Assembly: GCA_030631415.1 (NCBI GenBank)
Contig: DAOVLE010000005.1
Span: forward strand, 1 to 51,068
Direction: 5' to 3'
From: JAAEQG01 sp023133475
GTDB taxonomy: Bacteria; Planctomycetota; Phycisphaerae; UBA1845
DNA: 51,068 nucleotides
Under the pieces are notes generated by a model. That model saw nothing but the letters and a program-made list of their open reading frames with translations. It ran no database searches and had not been told where the DNA came from. A program made the position numbers and the translations under genes. The first letter of the stretch is position 1. The number at the start of each line of letters is the position of its first letter. Positions 41,837-51,068 of this stretch are shown in pieces.

Positions 41837-41920
41837 CAACGCCAAACATCGTGTGGCATGGCCACGCAAGCGGCGGGTGGAACCCGTCCTACTTCAGTAC
41901 CGCGACCGTGAGGGAGCGAC
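41837..41920. repeat. Mixed repeat fragments
   Basis: A partial family C end (GTGTGGCATGGCCACGCAAG), a GGCGGGT palindrome with one mismatch (41872-41892), and a single arm of family B (CAGTACCGCGACCGTGAGGG, 41895-41914) without its partner arm. Confidence 0.75.
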
Positions 41921-41934
41921 TGCGAAAAAGCGCC

Positions 41935-41963
41935 TTGACAGCGCCACATTCGTAACGTTCAAT
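41935..41963 (+). promoter_or_regulatory. Candidate promoter of the surface operon
   Basis: TTGACA (41935-41940), 17-bp spacer and TTCAAT (41958-41963). The start point would be about 265 bp upstream of the first small lipoprotein gene, so the leader would be long. Downstream of this, 41970-42234, no gene is seen. Confidence 0.4.
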
Positions 41964-42234
41964 GCTACAATGCGTTGTCAGCAAACGGCTGGTTTTTGGA
42001 GTGTGGTGCAGTAGTGTGTGCCCTTGAGGCGGGTGGTTTGCGCTGTCATCGTTAAACTGGTGAGACTGGTTTGGCGGAGAAATCGGGCTGGGGATTGGCT
42101 GGAGAGGATAGTGGGCTTTGGCGCGTCGGTGTCGGCGTGTTCGTAATCTAGTGGTTTTGTGCGGGGATTGTTTGGATGACAGGTGTGCAGACCAACATTC
42201 CCACGCGAAGGTCACGATTTTACACGGTGAATCC

Positions 42235-42399
42235 ATGCAAAAACGATTAGGAAGATTGTTTATCTGGTTGTTCCCCGCAGGGGCTCTTGCCATGCAAGGG
42301 TGTATTTTTGACGACCCGGACGTGAGGCTTCGCACGGCACTTTCGTTTGGGTCGGACCTGGCTATTTTTCTGCTGGAGAACGCGGCGGCGGCCCTGTAG
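42235..42399 (+). CDS. Small lipoprotein, first gene of surface operon
   Basis: 54 residues. The N-terminus is a lipoprotein signal (LFIWLFPAGALAMQGC, lipobox LAMQGC with Cys23). The mature part is only about 30 residues (IFDDPDVRLRTALSFGSDLA then IFLLENAAAAL). The longer frame from 42118 lacks a signal and is not preferred. It looks related to the next small protein: both have a short mature part with an RT(A/S) stretch and a hydrophobic LASLLE/LLEN ending. Function unknown. Confidence 0.6.
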   Translation: MQKRLGRLFIWLFPAGALAMQGCIFDDPDVRLRTALSFGSDLAIFLLENAAAAL

Positions 42400-42427
42400 G
42401 GCGCGATGGTGAAAGGACGTGCAAACG

Positions 42428-42628
42428 ATGAATCAAAGAAGATTGCGGCGTTTGGCCATGGGCGCGGTGCTGGCGTGCGGGTGTCTGTTCGCCGGCCCCT
42501 GCGGGGTGACTACACTGCAGTTCCAGGATTTCCTGACCTCGGCAGTGATCCGCACGAGTGTGACCACGCTGGCAAGCCTGCTTGAAGTCGCCACGATTGA
42601 GCAGGCCCAAAGCGAAAGTCAGAACTAG
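42428..42628 (+). CDS. Small exported protein, second gene of surface operon
   Basis: 66 residues. The N-terminus is signal-like (RRLAMGAVLACGCLFAGPCG), with Cys residues that could serve a lipobox. The mature part (TTLQFQDFLTSAVIRTSVTT then LASLLEVATIEQ) has the same layout as the preceding small lipoprotein. ATG 42428 has AAAGGA eleven bases upstream; the frame opens at a GTG three codons earlier. Probable paralogue of the upstream small protein. Confidence 0.65.
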   Translation: MNQRRLRRLAMGAVLACGCLFAGPCGVTTLQFQDFLTSAVIRTSVTTLASLLEVATIEQAQSESQN

Positions 42629-42706
42629 TCTCAGAAGGTCAAGCCGGGGCAGGCGCGCAGTAAAAGATTGCTGCCAGCCGCACCGGCAGCGCGGAGATAT
42701 TGGGGC

Positions 42707-45010
42707 ATGAGAGTTTCCAGCTTTCAGTGGATTTTCACTTTAATGATCCTGCTCGTCGGCGGGATACCCGGATATGCTCAGGAGCCCTCCTCACCCGAGG
42801 TGCTCATCAACCTCAACGAGGGTATCCACGAATACCTGCAAGGGGAGCTCGAGAAAGAATCCCCGACTCATTACCTCGCCGCCATCGAGCGGTTCAGCAC
42901 AGTGCTCGAGCAAGAGCCGGACAACACGGTGGCTCGTTTGTTTCGCGCGTTGTCGTACGGGTGGATCGCCCTGATCGAACGAGAAACCAAGCTCAACCAG
43001 CGTTCAGGCCGTGATATGCTGGTCGAGGTGTCCAGGCTTCTCGAGGACGAATCCAGGCGCGAGGAGGCAGAGCAGAAACTCGCCGAACTCGATGAGCAAC
43101 GGGAAGACCCGTCACTGCCTGCGTCGGAGCGGCTGATTCGCGGGGCGGAGTGGGTATATCTTTATGGGATTCTGGACCGTCTCGATGAATACGAGGGGTA
43201 TCCTAAAGAGGCACTTGAGCAAGAGCGTAGCGAGGCCAACGCCCGGATTCAAGAGGCTGCCGACCGCGAACGGGCGAACTATCAACACATGCTCGGTGAC
43301 GTGCAGGAGTTGGTGAAGCTGTTGGAGTCGCCGTCCGCAGTCGAGGCGCTGCTGGAGATGATCACGCTCACCAAGATTGCCCGTATTGACGAGTTCCGTG
43401 CCTTGGCCATCAAGGAGGGGAACGTCGTCGGGCGAGTGAGGAAGTCGCCGGGGCAGTTGCGTCAGGCTGCCGCGAGCAACCTACAGCGTGCCGCCGAGGT
43501 ATTGGAGGCCTATCGAGAGGCTCATCCTGGTGGTGCGGATATGGTGCGGATCAACTTCTTTTTGGGTGTGGTCCGTTTTCGTCAGGCGGTCCCTCGCCGC
43601 ACCAGGAACGAGACGCCGGAGTATTTCCCCGAGCGTCTGGAGCAGGCACAGGAGCTGATGTTGGAGTTGACCGCCTCCAGCGAGACTCCCAAGCAGTGGC
43701 GTAGCTATGCGGAACTGTATCTGGGGCTTATCCAGACCGAGCAGGGCAAGCACGAGATCGAGATGGAGAAGCGCGGGACGGCATTTGCTGAGGCCCATCG
43801 TCACCTGAACCTGGCCGGCGAGTTGGATACCGACATCGTGGACGGCGAACCGGTCTCTCGAAGTTGGGACGTGATCCCGGAGATTATCGCAAACCAGCGG
43901 AAGGCCCTCAAGCGTTTTGAGGAGGCTAAACTTGCCGCGAGGTTCCGCAACGATTTCCAGTTATCGGTCTACACCGGGGCAAACTATGACACCAACGTGG
44001 TATTATTGGGCGAAAGAACCGATTTGCCGCGGGGTATCCCAAATGAAGATGATTTCGGCTTTACTTTGGGCTGTGCCCTGGACTATATTGTTGATATGGG
44101 GAGGTTCGACAGCCGCCTGGAGCGCTGGACCCTGGGAGTCCAGGGTCGGGTCCGGCAGCTGTGGCATGGCCACATCGACGAGTTTGACGAGCAAAACTAC
44201 GGGGGGAGTGTCGCTCTTCAGTATGAGGTGGTGCCGGAACGAGATGGGTTTGGGCCGTTGCGGGTGAGCCTGCAATATGATTACGACTTCGCTCTGCTGG
44301 GCAGAGATGCCTTCGTGGAGATTCAGTCCATCACCCCGACCATTCGCCTGTTCTCGCTCAATCGGCGTGCCATCACGGAGGCGTATTTCATCTACTCGAT
44401 CCGTGATTATCGGGAGCCGCTGACAGATCGTCGCTACGATCGTGACGGGGTGTACTGCCGGTTGGGCTTCGTGCAGAGTCTTGAGACGGTTAATATGACC
44501 GAGGTCTACACATCGTTGGGTCTGGAGCCTTGGGGCCTGCCCGGCGACGCAGCGCTGAGCCAGGACGACCCCGACCATCCGAACCGTTATCTGACGCCCT
44601 TTATCGGGGCGGCGTATGAATGGGACTCGACCGAGGGAGACGAATTCGATCAGAAAGCCCTTATCCTGATGTGCGGTGCTCAGGTGCCCTTGCCTTACGG
44701 GCTGCTGTTCGACACCGCGTTGGAGTTCGAGTGGCAGGACTATTCCCACGGCAGCCGGGTGGATTATCATCGACGGGGGAGGCGGGACTTTATCCAGCGC
44801 TACACTGTCGGGATATCGCGGACATTCGTATTGCAGGGTGGCGAATTGGGCAACAGGTATGAATTGGAGATGGACCGCGTGCTGATGACGGTGCGTGGGG
44901 GAGCCACCTGGACACTGGACGACAGCAATGTGGTGGACCGGCTTGGAACCGCCATCTTCGAGTATGACCGGGTGGTATACGGCGTTACGTTCGTGTTCAC
45001 CTATAATTAG
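42707..45010 (+). CDS. Outer-membrane protein: helical-repeat periplasmic part and beta-barrel
   Basis: About 767 residues. Signal peptide (FTLMILLVGGIPGYAQ). Residues about 30-420 are helical with TPR-like units (YLAAIERFSTVLEQEPDNTV then ARLFRALSYGWIAL, and later HRHLNLAGELDTDI). From about residue 430 the pattern alternates polar and hydrophobic residues (FQLSVYTGANYDTNVVLLGE, GFTLGCALDYIVDMG, RVSLQYDYDFALLG) and ends VVYGVTFVFTYN, typical of an outer-membrane barrel. The architecture resembles TPR-plus-barrel secretion or assembly pores such as the SLAM/DUF560 class, but I cannot assign it. The ATG at 42707 opens directly into the signal peptide. It probably forms the pore or anchor for the giant protein downstream. 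Confidence 0.78.
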   Translation: MRVSSFQWIFTLMILLVGGIPGYAQEPSSPEVLINLNEGIHEYLQGELEKESPTHYLAAIERFSTVLEQEPDNTVARLFRALSYGWIALIERETKLNQRSGRDMLVEVSRLLEDESRREEAEQKLAELDEQREDPSLPASERLIRGAEWVYLYGILDRLDEYEGYPKEALEQERSEANARIQEAADRERANYQHMLGDVQELVKLLESPSAVEALLEMITLTKIARIDEFRALAIKEGNVVGRVRKSPGQLRQAAASNLQRAAEVLEAYREAHPGGADMVRINFFLGVVRFRQAVPRRTRNETPEYFPERLEQAQELMLELTASSETPKQWRSYAELYLGLIQTEQGKHEIEMEKRGTAFAEAHRHLNLAGELDTDIVDGEPVSRSWDVIPEIIANQRKALKRFEEAKLAARFRNDFQLSVYTGANYDTNVVLLGERTDLPRGIPNEDDFGFTLGCALDYIVDMGRFDSRLERWTLGVQGRVRQLWHGHIDEFDEQNYGGSVALQYEVVPERDGFGPLRVSLQYDYDFALLGRDAFVEIQSITPTIRLFSLNRRAITEAYFIYSIRDYREPLTDRRYDRDGVYCRLGFVQSLETVNMTEVYTSLGLEPWGLPGDAALSQDDPDHPNRYLTPFIGAAYEWDSTEGDEFDQKALILMCGAQVPLPYGLLFDTALEFEWQDYSHGSRVDYHRRGRRDFIQRYTVGISRTFVLQGGELGNRYELEMDRVLMTVRGGATWTLDDSNVVDRLGTAIFEYDRVVYGVTFVFTYN

Positions 45011-45028
45011 ACCGGCGTGAGGTGCCAG

Positions 45029-46111
45029 ATGTTTCGGTATAGGGTTGCGATTGTGGTTTCTGTAGTCGTTTTGGTGACGGCGTTGGTCGGCTCTGTTGCG
45101 ACAGCCCAAGGCCCACAGGAAGCTCATGCGGTGGTGACGGCTTTGGGTTGGGGTCCGGCTTCCGGTGATGATGGAAGGGTTTTCGAGGTTGCCGCGTGGA
45201 AGGACTTGCAGGAGAACCGGCTTACCGCGGGTCAGAGCATCACCACCGCCCTCGGCGGGACGGCGGCTCTGATGCTGCCCGGGTATGACACGGTGCTTCA
45301 CCTCGGCGATCGCAGTAGCCGGTCTGAACTGAAGTTCATCAAGATACCCGCGCTGGCACGGCATGTGCCCCTGGGCCTGGCCTTGGTGCAAGGCCGAATG
45401 CTTGTGGTGCAGAAGCCGGGCGATGGGCAGTGGTTGCTGGTCGCCCTGGGGCCGGAAAGCGCTCCGGGTTATGTGTTGTCGCGTGAGGGCACGTTCCTCA
45501 TCGAAGCCGGTGAGCAGGAGGTCACGGTAGCCGTTTCGCAAGGCGAGGTGGTCTACTTCAGCGGGCATCCCGGGCAGGTGCTGGTCGATAATCAAGGCCG
45601 GCTAATCGCCCCGGGCGGTATGGCAATCCCGGTGGGGCAGCGATTCTCCACGAAGACGCCGGAGGCACTGGTGGCCGACGCGATATCTGTTTCGCAGTCC
45701 ACCGCTCAGATGCGCGAGACGCTCTACGCTTTCGGGCTGAAAAAGGGCGAGCAGTGGGTCGAGCGTGCCGAAGAAGGCGATCTTATTCCGGCTCTTGGAA
45801 AGATTCGTGGTGTGGCCCGTGTATTCAGTGCGGATATAGGTGGGCAAGACTTGTTCGATCAACCACGGTCCACGGTGATGGTGTCCACCCCGCGTGTTGC
45901 GGTGGTTCTAACCGGGACGGCTCTGGGCGTCTCATCGGCTGGTAACGTTGGGTTGGCGTTGGCGACGAGCAGGAACCCGGGCAACGCGGTGGTAGGCCAA
46001 CGCCTGATGCGCACCAGAATCATAGGCAACCCGGGCACTGCTGCGGGGATTCGCTTTAACCCGCAATCCTTGCAGCTTATCAGCCTGGCGGGAACGAAAC
46101 CGAGAAGATGA
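45029..46111 (+). CDS. FecR-domain exported protein
   Basis: About 360 residues. Membrane or signal segment near the start (VAIVVSVVVLVTALVGSVAT). The central part matches the FecR fold: LTAGQSITTALGGTAALMLP, YVLSREGTFLIEAGEQEV and TVAVSQGEVVYFSG, followed by an LVDNQGRLIAPGGMAIPVGQ strand pair. FecR-like domains often stand beside surface or secretion systems and not only sigma regulation. ATG 45029 has GAGG six bases upstream; the frame opens at GTG 45017. The stop of the barrel gene is 18 bp upstream, so they are co-transcribed. Confidence 0.82.
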   Translation: MFRYRVAIVVSVVVLVTALVGSVATAQGPQEAHAVVTALGWGPASGDDGRVFEVAAWKDLQENRLTAGQSITTALGGTAALMLPGYDTVLHLGDRSSRSELKFIKIPALARHVPLGLALVQGRMLVVQKPGDGQWLLVALGPESAPGYVLSREGTFLIEAGEQEVTVAVSQGEVVYFSGHPGQVLVDNQGRLIAPGGMAIPVGQRFSTKTPEALVADAISVSQSTAQMRETLYAFGLKKGEQWVERAEEGDLIPALGKIRGVARVFSADIGGQDLFDQPRSTVMVSTPRVAVVLTGTALGVSSAGNVGLALATSRNPGNAVVGQRLMRTRIIGNPGTAAGIRFNPQSLQLISLAGTKPRR

Positions 46112-46233
46112 GTTGATAAGTTAAGGTAAGTTGTTTGCCGGCTTCAAGCATTGGGGCAGAGTGGGAGGCGGTCATGCTTTTGCGCAAATTCAACTTGGCA
46201 TCCAAGGGCGCGGAGAAGAAGGAGACGGGGAAA

Positions 46234-49200
46234 ATGAGGAAAGTATCTTGTTTAATCCTGGTGGTTTGCCTCTGTGTGGTCGGTTGCAATACTAACCTCG
46301 GTGGAGTTGGCGGAGGCAAGGTCAATGCGCCGGCGGGTGACCCGATCCGCCCGACCGGTGATGGGCCTGATAGTGGTCAACCGCTCCTGGGGCCCGTTAC
46401 CGTTTTCCTGTCGTCCACGCGCTCCACCCTGATCCGCGGTGACGATCGGGAGAACCGCGCTACGTTGACCGCCCGGTCCTCGACACCAGCCGCATTTGCG
46501 TGGGACGTCGATGCCCCTGCGGGCCTGCTTTCGGTCGGCACCGCCCAGGAAATTTTCACCGTCAACACGAACGGGGAGAGAATTGTAACCGGTAGCCGGC
46601 TCGAGCTGACGGCGACAGGCGACCCAGGCCCCACCGGGCGACGGGTCACCATCACGGCAACCGCCACCGACGCAGCCGGCATTAGCGACAACCAGAGCCT
46701 GTCCATCACGGTGGTTCGCCCGGAAGGGTCGTTAGCGGCGACGATTTCAGCAGCCAAGACCCGGGTGCCACCCGGAAAAAGCGTCGAGCTGACCGCCAAC
46801 ATCAGCGCCGGTAACCCGTTCACCGATGATTCCCCCACCAATCGAGCGTCGTGTGAACGCCCGGGGGCAGTGGTTCCGCCGGACGAGAACCCGCCCTATT
46901 GCATAAACTGGACGTTCAACTCCATCGCACTGGGGGCTGAGGGGCTCGGCGAACTCACCGCCGACAACCTGACTGAGGGTGATGCCGTCACCGCGTCGTT
47001 GGTGACTTATCGGGCTCCGGTGGCATTTGGCCCGGTGATCTTCACCGCCGAGGTCTGGGACGCCGCCGGCAACCGCGTCACCGAGACCATCACGGTGACC
47101 GTGGCCCCCGATGCCCAGCTTAGCGTGATCTCTTCGAGCGAAAGCACCACGGTGGCACCGGGCAAGGCTGTCACCCTGACCGCCAACGGCGAGGGCGGCG
47201 AGTCACCCTACGACATTACCTTCAGAACTTCCGAGAATATGGGTGCACAACTCGTCCTGGGTCCGTGCCCCGACGACATCAGCACCCTCACCGGCAGTGC
47301 ACAGGTGACCTGCACCGGCGAGGAAACCTGCGAGGTATGTTACATCGCCCCACCGGACGAAGCCGGCAGCGAGTCAGTGACCGTCGAGATCGAAGACCAA
47401 CTCGGGGATACGACCAGCACCACCATCCCGCTGATCGTTGCATCGCCCGAGAATCTCAGCGTAACGATGGCCAGTGCCCAAGGCCCCAGCGTCAAGCCCG
47501 GAAGCACCAGCCAGATGACGGCGACGATCATCGGCGGGACCCCGCCTTATACGGTTTGTTTCGGTTCCGACGAGGGCACGCTGGGCGGTGGAGATACGGG
47601 TTGCGGGCCTATCAAAGGCCAAGGCGGCGCCAAAGACCTGACCAACTGCACCTGCAACGCGGGCGATCCAGCCACCGACGGGCTGGACCTGGTCGAGGTA
47701 GCCCGAACTTATACCGCCCCGCCCCAGCAGAAGATCGACAGTATCGTGGTGCGGGTGCTTGACGCTGTCGGGGCAAAGGCGACCGACAGCTTCTCGCTGG
47801 AGATCGTCTCCAGCGGAAGCGGCGGAAGCGGCGGAACCGGCACCATCAGCCTTGCCCCCGAGATCATAAACACCAACGGCACCACCTCGACACCGTGCCT
47901 GGGCCAGAACGTGACCATCAATGCCAATCCCACCGGCGGCAGCGGCGGCAACCAGTTCATCTGGGAAGTTGTCGGAGGAACCCTGCTGGCAAGTGAAGAG
48001 GAGGCCTTGGTGGAGATGGGGGGCAGCGCCGAATACACCGCGCCACAAAGCACCGCACTCACCCGCACGATTCGCGTGACGGTGACCGAGCAGGGCGGCA
48101 GCACCGACAGTAAGGACGTCAACATCACCGTGTCGCCGGACCCCGACGCCATGATCTTCGCTGATCCGGTTTGCCCCAATTCGACGGGCAACACCGCCGC
48201 GGTGCTCTATGCGGGTCTTGGGGCGACCTACGACTGGACGGTGGACGGAACCCCGGTCAGCACCAATGGAGTCAACACGATCACCTTTGATGCCGGGGCA
48301 ATCGGCCCCGTTGCGCTGGAGGTGACGGTGACCAACGCCCATGGTTGCTGGAGTTCCGGCACCAAGGACGTCACGGTGAATGCAAACCCGGACGCAACTA
48401 TTACCACCGACGCAGCCGTTTGTGCGGGGGCGACGGGGAACTCGGCTTCGGTGCCCAATGCCGGGACCGGGGCGGTTTATGAGTGGACGATAGTTGGCGG
48501 AACGATCGAGAACGGCCAGGGAGCACGACTTATTACCTACGCCGCCGGCACTGGGGCTACGGTAGAACTCACTGTGGAGATCACCAGCGGATTCGGATGC
48601 GAGGCAACCGGCAACACGTTGGTTACGGTGAATCCCGCGCCGGATGCGACGATCACCGCCGACGCTTCGGTCTGTGCCAATTCGATGGGCAACACGGCGG
48701 AAGTGCCTGATGCCGGGCTTGGGGCTTCTTACTTCTGGTCTGTCAACGGCGGTGCGATCATCGGCAGCAATACCCTGCCGACAGTCACCTACGCTGCCGG
48801 CCCCGGCCCTTCGTTGCTCCTGGATGTAACCGTGACCAGCGCGAACGGATGCGAGGTGAACGCCGTTGACGTGGTGGTTACGGTGGAACCCAACCCGACA
48901 CCAATAATCTCAGCCAGCCCGGCGGAGGCGGTTTGTGATGGCGCCACGGTGACACTGGATGCTGGCGTATATCCAAGCTACCTGTGGTCAACCGGTGAGA
49001 CGACGCAAACGATCGACGTTACGACGGGCGGGACATATAGCGTAACGGTGACGAGTGCAAACGGATGCCAGGGCGTAGACAACATTCTCATCACGGTGAG
49101 CAGCGCCCTTCAGCCAACCATCGTGGCCATTCCGGGCGAAACGGTGTGCGACGGCACTTCGGTGACCCTGGACGCCGGTGGTGGGTATCAAAGCTATTTG

Positions 49201-51068
49201 TGGTCAACCGGGGCAATCACCCGGCAGATCAGTGTAACTACCAGCGGCACGTACAGTGTGACGGTCACCGATATCAACGGATGCGAGGGCACCGACGATA
49301 TTGATATTACGGTGAATCCTAACCCAACCCCCAGTATTTTAGCGACACCAGGTGCCACCGTTTGCGAAGGCACGACGGTGACGCTGGACGCCGGGGCCGG
49401 GCACTCCAGCTACTCATGGTCCACAGGTGCCACCACGCAGACCATCAATGTGACCACAAGCGCGATCTATAGTGTCACCGTGATGAATGCCGGCGGATGC
49501 ACCGGCAGCGACAGCATCACCATTACGGTGAACCCGAACCCGACACCTACTATCGTTGCGTCGCCGGGCGTCACCGTTTGCGACGGCACGATCGTGACGT
49601 TGGACGCCGGAGCCGGGCACTCCAGCTACTTGTGGTCAACCGGGGAAACGACCCGGACCATCGAGGTCACCACCACTGGGACATACGACGTGACGGTGAC
49701 CGATGCCGGCGGTTGCACCGGGAATGACAGTATCGATATCAGCGTGAACCCCAACCTGATGCCGACGATCACCGCAACTCCTGGGGCGGACGTCTGCGAC
49801 GGCACGACGGTGACGCTCGATGCAGGCCCATTCAGCACCTATCTGTGGGCACCGGGTGGGCAGACCACGCGGACCATTGCCGTGACCACCGGCGGCACGT
49901 ACAGCGTGACGGTGACCGACGCAACCGGCTGTGATGGCAACGACAGCATCGACATCACGGTGGATGCGAACCCGGTGCCGGCAATCATCGCCGCTCCCGG
50001 GACGGAGGTTTGCGACGGCACGACGGTAACCCTCGATGCCGGGGCGGGCTTTACCAGCTATCTGTGGGCACCGGGCGGGCAGACCACCCAGACGATCGAC
50101 GTGACAGCCAGCGGTCATTACCGTGTGACGGTGGCCAATGCCGGCGGGTGCGAGGGTAGCGATGACGTAGACGTCACCGTGAACGCCAATCCGGTGCCGG
50201 GGATATTGGCTATTCCGGGCACGACGGTTTGCGAGGGCACGACGGTGACGCTGAATGCCGGAGCGGGCTTCAGCAGCTACCTGTGGGCACCGGGCGGGCA
50301 GACTACCCGGACAATCGGCGTAACCTCCACCGGCACCTACAGTGTGACGGTGACCAACGCCCAGAGTTGCACCGGTAATGACAGCATCGATATCACCGTG
50401 AACGCCAACCCGACGCCAGGCATATTGGCGACGCCGGGTGCCGACGTGTGCGAAGGCACGACGGTGACGCTGGATGCCGGAGCCGGATATTCGAGCTACT
50501 CGTGGTCCACAGGTGCCACCACTCAGACTATCAATGTGACCACAAGCGCGATCTATAGTGTCACCGTGGAGAATGCCAATGGCTGCACCGGCAGCGACAG
50601 CATGAACGTTACGGTGAACCCCAACCCGACGCCTACGATCACCGCATCGCCGGGCGTCACCGTTTGCGACGGCACGACGGTGACACTCGATGCCGGGGCC
50701 TATGCCGACTACCTGTGGTCAACCGGTGAGACTACCCAAACCATCGATGTCATCACTACTGGGACATACAGCGTGACGGTAACCAATGCCGGCGGCTGCA
50801 CCGGGAATGACAGCATCGACATCAGCGTGAACCCCAACCTGATCCCGACGATCACCGCTACTCCTGGGGCGGAAGTCTGCGACGGCACGACGGTGACGCT
50901 CGATGCAGGCCCGTTCAGCACCTATCTGTGGGCACCGGGTGGGCAGACCACGCGGACCATTAGCGTGACCACCGCCGGCACGTACAGTGTGACGGTGACC
51001 GACGCAACCGGGTGCGATGGCAGCGATAGCATCGACATTACGGTGAATGCCAATCCGGTGCCGTCGAT
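46234..51068 (+). CDS. Giant Ig-like repeat lipoprotein (3' end beyond window)
   Basis: Open through the window end; at least 1,611 residues. The lipoprotein signal is MRKVSCLILVVCLCVVGC. An alternative in-frame ATG at 46174 has a good GGAGG but would give a long n-region. Residues 20-630: varied beta-rich Ig/PKD-like units. Around 48140-48890: three PKD-like units of about 82 residues (DATITADASVCANSMGNTAE type). From 48895: at least ten tandem units of about 72 residues, each with a VC(D/E)GTTVTLDAG start, a YLWSTGxTTxTI core and a GC near the end, suggesting one disulfide per unit. Such proteins act as surface adhesins or stalks. Strong conservation between units suggests recent expansion. 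It is the last gene of the surface operon in view. Confidence 0.88.
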   Translation, partial: MRKVSCLILVVCLCVVGCNTNLGGVGGGKVNAPAGDPIRPTGDGPDSGQPLLGPVTVFLSSTRSTLIRGDDRENRATLTARSSTPAAFAWDVDAPAGLLSVGTAQEIFTVNTNGERIVTGSRLELTATGDPGPTGRRVTITATATDAAGISDNQSLSITVVRPEGSLAATISAAKTRVPPGKSVELTANISAGNPFTDDSPTNRASCERPGAVVPPDENPPYCINWTFNSIALGAEGLGELTADNLTEGDAVTASLVTYRAPVAFGPVIFTAEVWDAAGNRVTETITVTVAPDAQLSVISSSESTTVAPGKAVTLTANGEGGESPYDITFRTSENMGAQLVLGPCPDDISTLTGSAQVTCTGEETCEVCYIAPPDEAGSESVTVEIEDQLGDTTSTTIPLIVASPENLSVTMASAQGPSVKPGSTSQMTATIIGGTPPYTVCFGSDEGTLGGGDTGCGPIKGQGGAKDLTNCTCNAGDPATDGLDLVEVARTYTAPPQQKIDSIVVRVLDAVGAKATDSFSLEIVSSGSGGSGGTGTISLAPEIINTNGTTSTPCLGQNVTINANPTGGSGGNQFIWEVVGGTLLASEEEALVEMGGSAEYTAPQSTALTRTIRVTVTEQGGSTDSKDVNITVSPDPDAMIFADPVCPNSTGNTAAVLYAGLGATYDWTVDGTPVSTNGVNTITFDAGAIGPVALEVTVTNAHGCWSSGTKDVTVNANPDATITTDAAVCAGATGNSASVPNAGTGAVYEWTIVGGTIENGQGARLITYAAGTGATVELTVEITSGFGCEATGNTLVTVNPAPDATITADASVCANSMGNTAEVPDAGLGASYFWSVNGGAIIGSNTLPTVTYAAGPGPSLLLDVTVTSANGCEVNAVDVVVTVEPNPTPIISASPAEAVCDGATVTLDAGVYPSYLWSTGETTQTIDVTTGGTYSVTVTSANGCQGVDNILITVSSALQPTIVAIPGETVCDGTSVTLDAGGGYQSYLWSTGAITRQISVTTSGTYSVTVTDINGCEGTDDIDITVNPNPTPSILATPGATVCEGTTVTLDAGAGHSSYSWSTGATTQTINVTTSAIYSVTVMNAGGCTGSDSITITVNPNPTPTIVASPGVTVCDGTIVTLDAGAGHSSYLWSTGETTRTIEVTTTGTYDVTVTDAGGCTGNDSIDISVNPNLMPTITATPGADVCDGTTVTLDAGPFSTYLWAPGGQTTRTIAVTTGGTYSVTVTDATGCDGNDSIDITVDANPVPAIIAAPGTEVCDGTTVTLDAGAGFTSYLWAPGGQTTQTIDVTASGHYRVTVANAGGCEGSDDVDVTVNANPVPGILAIPGTTVCEGTTVTLNAGAGFSSYLWAPGGQTTRTIGVTSTGTYSVTVTNAQSCTGNDSIDITVNANPTPGILATPGADVCEGTTVTLDAGAGYSSYSWSTGATTQTINVTTSAIYSVTVENANGCTGSDSMNVTVNPNPTPTITASPGVTVCDGTTVTLDAGAYADYLWSTGETTQTIDVITTGTYSVTVTNAGGCTGNDSIDISVNPNLIPTITATPGAEVCDGTTVTLDAGPFSTYLWAPGGQTTRTISVTTAGTYSVTVTDATGCDGSDSIDITVNANPVPS
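48895..51068 (+). repeat. Coding tandem repeats of about 216 bp, ten units, with higher-order duplication
   Basis: Each unit carries TGYGAYGGCACGACGGTGAC-like sequence. Starts of that landmark are about 48931, 49144, 49360, 49576, 49792, 50008, 50227, 50446, 50662 and 50875. Units 3, 4 and 5 are closest to units 8, 9 and 10 at a fixed distance of 1,083-1,086 bp, showing a duplication of a five-unit block. Confidence 0.9.

Noticed and set aside
46377..48458. Several long minus-strand frames opposite the giant gene (up to 322 residues)
   Set aside because: They are antisense to a continuous plus-strand frame with clear Ig-like repeats; their length follows from codon bias in Thr/Gly/Val-rich repeats.
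48895..51068. Tandem repeats as a CRISPR array or satellite
   Set aside because: Unit length is about 216 bp, the repeats stay in one reading frame without stops, and substitutions preserve the protein pattern.

Overview
The window (high GC, about 51 kb) most resembles a chromosome segment of a Planctomycetota bacterium, probably a Phycisphaerae-like or uncultured lineage. This is inferred from two PEP-CTERM proteins with an asparagine synthetase of the kind found with that sorting system, ECF sigma factors paired with Ser/Thr kinases or anti-sigma proteins, a lipid A gene (lpxA), and a dense load of self-complementary intergenic repeats. No rRNA, CRISPR array, phage or transposase gene was seen.

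Layout. 1-4250: hexapeptide acyltransferase and DNA polymerase I (plus strand). 4326-9016: a tight minus-strand operon of a C5-cytosine methyltransferase, a protein carrying two GHKL ATPase modules (one MutL/Hsp90-like, one histidine-kinase-like), a receiver protein with an unrecognised output domain, and a Vsr nickase. This is the best candidate for an undescribed system: DNA modification and mismatch nicking wired to two-component phosphorelay chemistry. 9217-15139: asnB, an exported coiled-coil protein, an ECF sigma/anti-sigma pair and the speD-speE polyamine operon. 15762-19125: a lipoprotein and mutL. 19377-24313: an accessory block with a toxin-first PIN/Phd toxin-antitoxin pair with a near-consensus promoter and probably leaderless mRNA, a dispersed 136-bp repeat, an N6-methyltransferase plus PD-(D/E)XK nuclease two-gene restriction-modification unit, and tRNA-Pro(CGG). 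24646-41524: PilZ protein, glycosyltransferase, cyclophilin-FKBP fusion, DUF819 membrane protein, PEP-CTERM proteins, a TPR Ser/Thr kinase with its ECF sigma factor, lpxA, two coupled membrane proteins and a second ECF sigma/anti-sigma pair. 42235-end: a plus-strand surface operon of two small exported proteins, a helical-repeat plus beta-barrel outer-membrane protein, a FecR-domain protein and a giant Ig-like repeat lipoprotein that runs off the window (at least 1,611 residues).

Spaces between genes hold several families of palindromic repeats. Several gene stop codons lie inside, or directly against, the edge of a repeat. Many start calls were moved inward from the longest ORF using ribosome-binding sites, overlaps and family alignments; these choices are stated in each entry. 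All family assignments are from motif recognition by eye, without database searches.
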